The notes below the pieces were generated by a model, which saw only the letters and a list, made by a program, of their open reading frames with translations, was not told the DNA's origin and made no database searches. This document shows positions 56,284 to 64,000 of a DNA stretch of 64,000 nucleotides, in pieces. A program made the translations under genes and the position numbers. Numbering within the stretch: position 1 is the first letter of the stretch; the number at the start of each line of letters is the position of its first letter. The DNA comes from Porogramme epimiltina (taxonomy: Eukaryota; Basidiomycota; Agaricomycetes; Polyporales; Polyporaceae). The stretch covers positions 1 through 64,000 of the forward strand of contig FTLJ01000246.1 in NCBI GenBank assembly GCA_900155495.1, in the 5' to 3' direction.

Positions 56284-59080
56284 TCAATTTGCGCAGCACG
56301 CTCCACTCGCACCAGCAGGGAACGCGAGCTTGCTCTTGGCATCGTCGGCACCCGGGACGTCCATGCTCGGGTTGAGCTCGAAGAAGTTCGTCGGGCGGAA
56401 AAGGACCTTGAGGTGCTCGGAGGGCATGACCGGCCAGTCCTCCGGGCGCGGAATGTGCGTGATGCCTACGCACGAACACAGTCAGCTCCTAACCCACGGT
56501 TTGGACCACAGCGCACGACCACGTACCCATAGTGAGATAGACCAACAGGTCCTCTTCCGTGATGCTCTCCTCGCCCGCCGCCCACGCGGCCATCGAGTCC
56601 TCGGGCGACGCACGCGTCTGCGGCACGTACTTGCCCGACGGCCACATGCGCCCGCCCTTGGCGTCCTCAACGTCGCGCACGACCCAGATCGGCTTCGCGG
56701 CCCACGGCGCGCGGCGCGCGACGATGCTGTCCGGGCGCGCCATGAGCGGCGCGGCCGCGCCCTTGCCCATGATCGAGTACCCCGCGAGGCGGCCCGAGTG
56801 CGGGTGCGTCACGCGCGGGTTCACGATCGCCCACCGGCGGTCCGTCGCGTAGTCGAAGTCGCGCCCGCCCGCGACGGGCGTGCTGCGCGTGATGAACGCG
56901 TTCCCGGCGTGGTTCGCGGCGGAGCCCGTTGGCGCGCCGGGCAGCGGGAGGACGTCCGTCTCGAGCACGGTGTTGCGCAGGCCGTCGACCATCGGGTCGA
57001 TGCGGAGCGAGAAGATGTGCTGGTGGTAGTGCGCGTTGACCCCTGGTGCGAGCGTCGTCCCGAATGGGTTAGGGTTAGGCTCGGCCTCGTCCTTGGCGTA
57101 CACCTGGAGGATGCCGGTGAGGCGAACTTCGACCTCGATGTTTCCGTCCTGGTAGAAGCAGTAGTTGAAGATGTATTCTGAGGGTGAGAAACGTTGTCAG
57201 TGCCCTTCAAACACCCGACGATGGACGATTACTGCTCACCATAGTTCGCGAGCGTGCAGATCTGCTGAATGACGAGCCTGCGACTGCGCACTGCCTGTGA
57301 ACGCCCGCCAACGCGGAAGTCGGTGTGCTTCCACAGCAGCCCTGCATCCTCTTCGTGAATGCAGATGACGTTCTTGACCACGACCGCGGTGCCGTCGTGG
57401 GCCACATAAGCGCCGGGCTGGGTCCACGATGACGTCAGTGATAGCGCTGCGGCGCAGGCAACCACAGACGTACCAAATAGTGGATCTGACCAAGGCAGTC
57501 GCAGCCCAACGTGAGCTCGTTCGCCATGGTACCCATTCCATATTCTCCGCTATGTCGTCACATCAGCGTGTCATCTGAGAAACGTATGTGGAGTGCTTAC
57601 ACGTCGAAAGCATGTTTCCGAGGATGTGGGTGCTCCGGTGCGCCGTAGGGGACCACCATCTCCGAGAGGGAGAGACGGTAGAAGATAGGGCGCACAACGC
57701 CGTTGTCGTTGTACGTGATCGTGGAGAGCGCAATGCCCTCGCGATGGTGGAAGGCTGTAGTAAAATGTGAGCAGGCCTATCGTCAAGTGGGCGCGCGATG
57801 GAACCCACCGATATGCATCTTCCACTTCTGCCACTCGATGACGTTCCCGTCCATCTTGAAGCTGACGCCCTCCGGCTGGATGACATGCAGCGGCTTGATG
57901 TCGTCGCGGAACTTCATACCGTCCTTCTCGAGCAGATCGGGGAGGAAATCGTAGGACTTCTGCGGCGGGGGAACGCGCTTCCTATTTGACCCCTGGAAGG
58001 TATCCTCGCCGAGCGGCGCAGGTGCAGTCGCTGTGCGCGTGAGATCGATGTCGAGGTTCGCCGGGTCGAACAGAGAAGTCGAGTCCTTCTTCTTGTAGCA
58101 CGCCGGGAAATCGATGTGGATCACCTTCTTCGCGACAGAGTCTACGACAGGAACGAAGTCCTGGCCGGGGCTTGAGTAGGTAGTATGCGAGCTACACTGA
58201 CGGGACGTACTAGAGGGTGGGCATATAGATTCTCATGACGATCCCAACGCGCAAATAGAAGGGCTTGCTGGACGCGAATGGTTGCCGGAAAACGATCGTC
58301 GAACCCGATAGCCCAGCCGTCGGCGTGCAACTGCTCAGGCTTTACACCTAGACGTACTTGAGTCTCCATCGCAGGGTGCGAGATCGAGCGACTTACCGAC
58401 TTCGGCGGCGAGTTTGATAACGCGCTCGTCGGCACGGATGATCTCCTCACAAAGGAGAAGTTCTTCAACAGAAATTTGAGGCTGCACGCCTTCCGGGAGC
58501 TTGTCGAGCGTCTCGACTACCCAATCTTGACCCTTCAGCGCGACTATGACATTGTATGCGTTTCTGGAGATAAGCTCGGTCAGAGTTCGCGCTATGGGAG
58601 ACGCTCAGACGCTTACCCGGTAACGGCATCGACGAACTAGTCGGAGGAACGGGCCGGACGAGGATTAGGTCATGGGTCAAACAACTGCGCATATTTCGCC
58701 ACTCACGTCCACTTCCGCTTTCCGGACAATCTCTGACACCGGCTCAGGCTTCTCTCCACTCTGAAGAGGGATTCCGAGGAAGGCGAGGACGGCTTTCTTC
58801 GGGGGAGGAAGGAGATAGCTGGTGATGAACCTGACCGCCTTGATGTCCGTCTTCTCTGAGACATGGCGCCGGACGCTATGGGATACGGCGACGATCTATG
58901 GGAGATCGCGTATCGAGATAAGGAACCATGCGAGAGTATCGGGGATGGGGGATCGCGAGCGGAGCTTACCTCATCTGGAGTGAGGGGATCTAGGGGGTGT
59001 TTGGAGGGAGAGGCCTTGGCTGGGGCCGGAGAGGCTTCAACCGTAGTCGCGGTACTTGGTGCAGTGAGGGGAGCAGACAT
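56284..59080 (-). CDS. Copper-containing primary amine oxidase
   Basis: Eleven exons on the minus strand: 59080-58970, 58895-58707, 58636-58617 (20 nt), 58563-58397, 58347-58211, 58160-57809, 57754-57601, 57549-57474, 57417-57240, 57177-56527 and 56465-56284. All phases agree and give 738 residues. The enzyme oxidises primary amines to aldehydes with release of NH3 and H2O2, using a copper ion and a topaquinone made from its own tyrosine. Visible: the general-base Asp376 in AFDVGEYGMG, the quinone tyrosine Tyr461 in the N-Y-E-Y motif, copper ligands His513 and His515 in HYHQHIF, and the third ligand His682 in THIPRPEDWPVMP. No signal peptide is evident (MSAPLTAPSTATT), so it is probably intracellular or peroxisomal. 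The end, GACCAN, is not a clear PTS1. Exon 2 was fixed by the read-through IVAVSHSVRRHVSEKTDIK, typical of the family. Confidence 0.92.
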
Positions 59081-59897
59081 TGGTGATGGTGCGATCGAGG
59101 TAGACGCGGTGGTGGGAGGTTCGGGGAGGAGGGGCTTTATGTAAGTGAATGTCAGCGGAGGCGCCTCCCGAATGCGGAGTGTCGATATCTGTATCTCGGC
59201 TTTGCCGCGGGCATCCGTTGGCTGCCCGCTGAGTGCGGGTATACCCTATCGCGAAGGGTAAGCGATGAACATATCTTGGATACGAGAAGGAGGGAGATCG
59301 AGGCCACCGTAGTCGAAAGTTACGGGTGCTACTGAATCCTCGAAGGTCTCTCTCGACATCGGGAATCACCCTTTGTGCGCAGAGTGACAGCGTCTAGAGC
59401 TGTGAGCCGGTATGCACACATGACCACCATGACATTCCAACGACCACGGGATGCTTGAGAAGCGGTAGGGGTTCTGGGGAATTCCCAGCAGTGATACAAG
59501 TAAAGGCACCCACCGATTTATTTGATTATGGCTCGGCGCCATCCGCTTCCGCCTGCTGTCATCCTCTCATCCAGGAATAGACTTCATATCGACCTTGATA
59601 GTGAGCTTCATTTTGCCAATCTTGTTCTTCAGACAGTGCGGTAAAGAGTAGGGAGGAAAGAGCAGCAAGGGGAGAACTGAGATGCTGCGGCCTGCTGGGA
59701 ACGGAGCCGCGGTGTCCTCGCGGTTAAGCGCCTGTGGAACGGATCACGTGCACTAGACCTTGTCGGGGGAAGGGCCGCCACTCGCGATCAATTTGACAAC
59801 TTTTTACACCGTCCTGCTCCTTACCGGTGGCAACGAGTGCTGCATATCTTTCCGGAAACACCTTTGGTGAGTATACACCGCCAAAAATCTCAATCTG
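59081..59897. other. Divergent intergenic region
   Basis: Promoters of the amine oxidase (minus) and the type D F-box gene (plus). No gene seen. A GATCACGTG element lies near 59746. Confidence 0.45.
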
Positions 59898-61511
59898 ATG
59901 CTGATGGCCATGCAGGTTAGTGACATCCTCAGGGCGACTACGGATATGGATGTTCAAGCCGCAATACACCGTCTACCCAATGAACTTCTGTCTATCATTC
60001 TTCTTCTGGTCAAGAACGAAACAATTGCAGAGGCTCAGTCGAGTAACAAGCAGCGCCCGAGACCGCGACAGTCCTTTCGGTGGCTTCCTCTTTCACTCGT
60101 GTGTCGGCACTGGCGTAAGGTCGCGCTAGCAACCAAGACGTTATGGACATCTCTCGAAGTGGAGGAACACACTCTCGAGTGGTACAATCTCGCCATCGCG
60201 CGTGCGCAGAACGCCCCTCTGGATATCCGTTTCATGCATGCGCACCTAGCGGTAGCGGCGTTCCCCTCCCTCGCCCCTCTGTCGGCGTGCATATGCCGCC
60301 TAGCTATCGCGGACGACAATCCAACCCTCGTGTCCATTCTAGACATCATGGAGCTTAACATGCCGTCGCTTGTGGAGCTCGAGTTGGTCAATAAAAATCC
60401 TTCCCTCGAGAACGTTATACCGTCCAGAAAGCTAGCGTTTTCTCAAAACCAATTTCCCTCCCTCCGAATTCTACGCGTCTCGCACGTCATGTTCACCGAA
60501 ACTTCCGCTTTTGAAAACCTTCAAGTTCTCGACCTCCGTATGTGCTCCTTCGAGGGCGATCCATTGTCCTGGCCTCAGTTCCTCAAGTTCCTCGACAAAT
60601 GTCATGCCCTCGAGGAGCTGCGACTCTATCGTATTCTCTCCACCGCCCTCGTCAACCCTCCCAACTCTTCAGTTCCAACCACCGCGAGCCCCTCGAAGCT
60701 TCGAAAACTTGTGCTTCACGACAAACCAACACATGTCACTCGTTTCCTTTCCCACTACACGTTTCCTCCCGACATGATCCTCCGCCTTACCGCCTGGAAC
60801 GCGGGCCCCATACGAGACACTCCCGTGGTGACGTCGATGCTGGAAGGGCTTCTTCCTATCGGCCGCCATAGAATTGTCGACATGCGCAGGATCACCCGTG
60901 CGGAGGTCGACAATCTCTTGGAGTGCGTCAAGGTTCGCGGCTGGGAGCTCGCCGACGAACGTAGCCGCTCTGACCCCCTCGTGGCACTCAAGCTCCCCGG
61001 ATACCTGTTCGGGGTCGAAAACTTGTGGTACGACGCTCTCAGGAACGCCCTGGTTGCGTTCACTAGGCTGTTCGCGCGGGCACCGCTGCGCACGCTCGTC
61101 ATCAACGGCGGCTTCAACGGCGTCTCGACGCGGCTGTGGGTCAGGGTCTTCGAGGCGTTCCCGACTCTCGAGGTGCTGAATTGCCTTGGCCATGATCCGT
61201 TCGACGCGTTCCTATGCGCCCTCGGGCAGCCGCGGTTGATGACCGCCCCGACCGAGCTCGCGCAGGCGGAGCCGGTGCTCCCACGGCTGCGCGAGTTGTC
61301 TCTAACGGGTTTCGAGTGGCGCGAGGGAGTTTTGGAGGCGTTGGTTGGCGTACTGGAGCGTAGAGAGCTGCGCAACCTTCCACGACTTGAAGGCCTCTTT
61401 GTCTTCATGGATGTGCAGGGCGATGTCAACGAGTACAGACGTTCCAAAGCCCTGTTTCTACACCAGGTCTCTCGTCGGGTTGGGTCCGTGTCGTGTAGTA
61501 GATACTCTTAG
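59898..61511 (+). CDS. F-box protein, type D (intact, 537 aa)
   Basis: Single open frame. Possible starts are ATGs at 59898, 59907 and 59913, or MDVQ further in; the first is given. The F-box is at about residues 24-88: IHRLPNELLSIIL, LSLVCRHWRKVA, TKTLWTSL, with the type D insert of about 20 residues. The C-terminal leucine-rich domain has MPSLVELELV, IPSRKLAF, LQVLDLRMC and ALEELRLYRIL, shared with the broken copy at 14033-15635. This copy is the template that shows the other is frameshifted. Divergent from the amine oxidase gene. Likely SCF adaptor. Confidence 0.85.
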   Translation: MLMAMQVSDILRATTDMDVQAAIHRLPNELLSIILLLVKNETIAEAQSSNKQRPRPRQSFRWLPLSLVCRHWRKVALATKTLWTSLEVEEHTLEWYNLAIARAQNAPLDIRFMHAHLAVAAFPSLAPLSACICRLAIADDNPTLVSILDIMELNMPSLVELELVNKNPSLENVIPSRKLAFSQNQFPSLRILRVSHVMFTETSAFENLQVLDLRMCSFEGDPLSWPQFLKFLDKCHALEELRLYRILSTALVNPPNSSVPTTASPSKLRKLVLHDKPTHVTRFLSHYTFPPDMILRLTAWNAGPIRDTPVVTSMLEGLLPIGRHRIVDMRRITRAEVDNLLECVKVRGWELADERSRSDPLVALKLPGYLFGVENLWYDALRNALVAFTRLFARAPLRTLVINGGFNGVSTRLWVRVFEAFPTLEVLNCLGHDPFDAFLCALGQPRLMTAPTELAQAEPVLPRLRELSLTGFEWREGVLEALVGVLERRELRNLPRLEGLFVFMDVQGDVNEYRRSKALFLHQVSRRVGSVSCSRYS

Positions 61512-62253
61512 TACATGAATATTGACTCTATTCTCCCTCCTGGCATGATAGCGCCCAGCCAACGAAGTGACTCGTATCCTCTGGTGCACTTCACAAGTCT
61601 TTCGCTCATACACGGAAGATTTGCCTGTATTGGCCAAATTGGGGCGCTCCAGATTCGGCAATCACCGACAAGCCTAGAGTCAACAAGTCCGGGCTTAGTA
61701 GTGACTATAGTAACTCTGGTGCTCTTCCTCATCAATGGACAACTTCCACACGTCAATCTCGTGCAGACTCCAAAGCTCACGTCATTAGAATTGCATGACG
61801 GGCCTTTGTTGGAACGACCAATACACAACACGCATGAAATTCCAGACAACAGCGCAATGACCGTGCCTTCAAACGCTCGGCATCGTTCGGGTCTCTCTAA
61901 CTTGAACGGCGAGTGCAGTTGCTATTGGTCAGTGCACTTGTTATGGTGATTATAGTGATCAACAAAAGCGTGCTGTTTGTCTCATTCTGTTGTACTATAG
62001 CCAGAAGCAGACCACACCTGTGTATCGGATGCTGGTGGCCGTACCGCACGACACGCTCCTCGTTATCTCAACGCTGGGAAGATCGCCGTGCGTGAATGAA
62101 TGGCGACCACATATCACCAGCCACACCGAGCACGCTGCTTCTGACCGCCCCACGGTGGCTCGCTTTCTAAGAAGTAACAACGGAAACGTTCGCATTGTCT
62201 CTCGGAGTTCAATGCGGAGACGCCTTATGTCCCATACCCTGGTACCGGGCCAC

Positions 62254-62260
62254 TATATAT
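62254..62260 (+). promoter_or_regulatory. TATA-like box of the F-box gene at 62475
   Basis: TATATAT in a GC-rich surrounding. A leader of about 190 nt with one intron would follow it. Confidence 0.4.
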
Positions 62261-62407
62261 GAGGTGCGTTCACGAGTGTACGTCGTTTCGTCTTCTCATT
62301 CTGCGCTTCATACTCTCATCTCCGATACGCCTCCTCACGTGACGATCTCGTCGCGCCCTACATCCCCGTTCAGGCCTACGTCGTTCGTGTCTACCGACTA
62401 CGTTTGA

Positions 62408-62461
62408 GTGAGTGACGCGTTCATGGCACTCCAAAAGAAGTTGTTGACAACCATATTGCAG
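62408..62461 (+). other. Candidate 5' UTR intron
   Basis: GTGAGT donor and ATTGCAG acceptor, 54 nt, ending 13 nt before the ATG at 62475. The spacing matches the candidate leader introns of the type B copies. Confidence 0.45.
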
Positions 62462-62474
62462 AACACACATCACC

Positions 62475-64000
62475 ATGGGAGATCCGTCACACATCCAGAA
62501 GCTTCCTAATGAACTTCTGGCGAAAGTCTTCGTATTTTCCAATCCTGAGGACTCGTGGGAGTTCTCTCCTATCGAGAAAGATGCGTTGGGACGTATCATG
62601 CTCGTATGTCGCCATTGGCGGCAGGTGGCGGTGTCTACCACGGATCTTTGGTGCACTATCGACATTGCGGCCACGCTCGTGTATCATTGGCAGTCTCTAG
62701 ACATCAATCCTCCGGACTATCTCCAATGCGTTGAGAAAGCATCAAGGTACTTGGCCCTGATTCTTCCACGGACCGCGGATGCACTTCTGGAAATAAGGTT
62801 CCACGACGAGAGAGTGGCAACCCATATCCTCCCTAATATCATCGAGGCTCACGGCCATCGCCTCCGTAAGGTCATGGTTGGAGTTCGGTCTCCGCAGGGT
62901 GTCCCTCAATCCCCGGACGTCGTTCGCCTTCTCATGGGTGCTAGCCTCCCTCACCTCGAAGAGCTACATATGCAGTATAATATCAGTACGCGGGACCCAG
63001 TCCCCATCGAGGATCGCACACATCTGGCCCACCCTGCCTTTACCCTCGACCGATTCCCTGCCCTTCGCACTCTGCAGCACGCATCACTCATCGTCTACGA
63101 AAGTTCGATCCCTCTCATTTCGAAACTCACAATCTTGGACCTGGATTCCTGCTCTTTCCACTTCGACTCCTCGCAGCCACTCAATAGGTTCATTGACGTC
63201 TTGAAAGGGTGCCAAAGCCTCCGCGATCTGTGCCTTAGAAATGTGCTCAACTCGCATCCTCTCCCTCAAGAACGTAGCTCATCCCAGGTCATCAAACTCG
63301 AAAAGCTTTCCTCCCTCACCATCCTTGATGAGCCAGCCTATACATCTTGGTTCCTCTCCTGCATCTCAATCGATGCCGACGTCGACCTTCACGTCACTGG
63401 AATGCTCAATCAAGACTTCGGCCACTTCGCCAATAGTATAGCGGAGCACTTCGCCTCCCTCTACCCCACATCGATGGCCACTCGTCTGCAAACGGCCACA
63501 CACGGCTACCTCTATCAGCCTCAATACGCATGGCCTGGCCGAGTACGCATGACTATAGGCAGCCCCAAAACCTGCCTCACTATTGAATGTCTAGGACGGC
63601 AGGGCTATACCAGACCATCCACGATCAATCACACCTTCTCCGCATTTGGTAGGGTTTACGCTGGCGCGGCTATCACCAAGCTCGATATACTTTCTGTCGA
63701 CTTCAACGTGAGCTACGAGGCCCGTGCCTCCGAGCCATGGGTTCATCTCTTCTCTCAGTTTCCGGACGTCAAGGAGTTAGAATTGGGCAATTCAGGTTGG
63801 GGTCCCCTGGCCGGGATAATCTCTGCACTCGGTCTCCCACCGCCTATCCAGGCTGATGGGGAGTTGTCGGTCGACTTCCGGAAGAGAACTCCTGTCTGTC
63901 CGAAGCTCGAGTCCGTCGGGATAGGCGGAACAGAGTGGGAAATTGCAGGCATGGTGGAGTCTCTTATCTCGGTGCTTCGTCGCCGGTCGGCGTTCGGACT
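62475..64000 (+). CDS. F-box protein, 3'-partial at the window end
   Basis: ATG in a very good context (caccATGG). The frame is open for 508 codons to the last base, with no stop seen, so the gene continues right of the window. The F-box is at about residues 7-57: IQKLPNELLAKVF, GRIMLVCRHWRQVA, TTDLWCTIDI. The N-terminus is very short, so the F-box starts almost at the first residue. The C-terminal domain is leucine-rich (LVHLEELHM-like, ISKLTILDLDSC, LEKLSSLTILDE). Closest in layout to type D, with a longer insert after TIDIA. A long ordered frame of this kind is unlikely by chance. Expected role: SCF substrate adaptor. Confidence 0.85.
   Translation, partial: MGDPSHIQKLPNELLAKVFVFSNPEDSWEFSPIEKDALGRIMLVCRHWRQVAVSTTDLWCTIDIAATLVYHWQSLDINPPDYLQCVEKASRYLALILPRTADALLEIRFHDERVATHILPNIIEAHGHRLRKVMVGVRSPQGVPQSPDVVRLLMGASLPHLEELHMQYNISTRDPVPIEDRTHLAHPAFTLDRFPALRTLQHASLIVYESSIPLISKLTILDLDSCSFHFDSSQPLNRFIDVLKGCQSLRDLCLRNVLNSHPLPQERSSSQVIKLEKLSSLTILDEPAYTSWFLSCISIDADVDLHVTGMLNQDFGHFANSIAEHFASLYPTSMATRLQTATHGYLYQPQYAWPGRVRMTIGSPKTCLTIECLGRQGYTRPSTINHTFSAFGRVYAGAAITKLDILSVDFNVSYEARASEPWVHLFSQFPDVKELELGNSGWGPLAGIISALGLPPPIQADGELSVDFRKRTPVCPKLESVGIGGTEWEIAGMVESLISVLRRRSAFG

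Larger units (their letters stand above)
61512..62474. other. Intergenic region
   Basis: Spacer before the last F-box gene. A TATATAT (62254-62260) about 220 nt upstream of its ATG and a likely leader intron (62408-62461) are the only signals. The short frames at 61515-61949 and 61990-62262 are not supported. Confidence 0.45.

Overview
This window looks like genomic DNA from a wood-decay-type mushroom (Basidiomycota, Agaricomycetes, probably Polyporales). The evidence is GC-rich sequence, genes cut by many very short GT-AG introns (49-126 nt), a large lineage-type expansion of F-box proteins, a HET-domain protein and NTF2/FAD monooxygenases. The order-level placement is inference from gene content and gene structure. 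There is no bacterial operon logic, rRNA, convincing tRNA, CRISPR array or intact transposon.

The left end holds the C-terminal part of a very low-complexity protein (2-1363), followed by 3.6 kb without a recognisable gene. From 4.8 to 15.6 kb there is an F-box array in the order B-A-A-B-D: two copies of type B (about 4962-6696 and 11943-13642, both frameshifted) flank two tandem 2.2-kb units of type A (6940-8587 broken, 9156-10829 intact). A broken type D copy follows at 14033-15635. Then come a GNAT acetyltransferase (17152-17937), an F-box gene (18365-20161), a 3.9-kb gene-poor stretch and another F-box gene (24108-25736).

From 25.9 to 38 kb is a monooxygenase region. Two tandem paralogous NTF2-domain/FAD monooxygenase genes (25865-28060 and 28833-31000) share the same seven-exon plan. 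A third copy on the opposite strand (33073-34345) is a pseudogene: a third type A F-box unit (34.35-36.55 kb) lies within it, and its last exons reappear at about 37.68-37.92 kb.

From 38 to 56 kb are an F-box gene (38211-39914), a three-exon HET-domain gene (40856-43334), a nuclear-looking protein of unknown function (44985-46124) and four head-to-tail F-box genes on the plus strand (46666-56075). The right part holds an 11-exon copper amine oxidase with every catalytic residue visible (56284-59080), an F-box gene (59898-61511) and an F-box gene that runs off the window end (62475 to beyond 64000).

In all there are 15 F-box loci in 64 kb, 11 of them open and four broken. The F-box segment is well kept and the long leucine-rich C-terminal part differs between subfamilies. 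The simplest reading is birth-and-death evolution of SCF ubiquitin-ligase adaptors, with the C-terminal parts choosing targets. The HET protein, monooxygenases and amine oxidase are neighbours. A functional link between them and the F-box array is only a hypothesis. Exon coordinates below were worked out by hand from splice motifs, reading phase and paralogue comparison.
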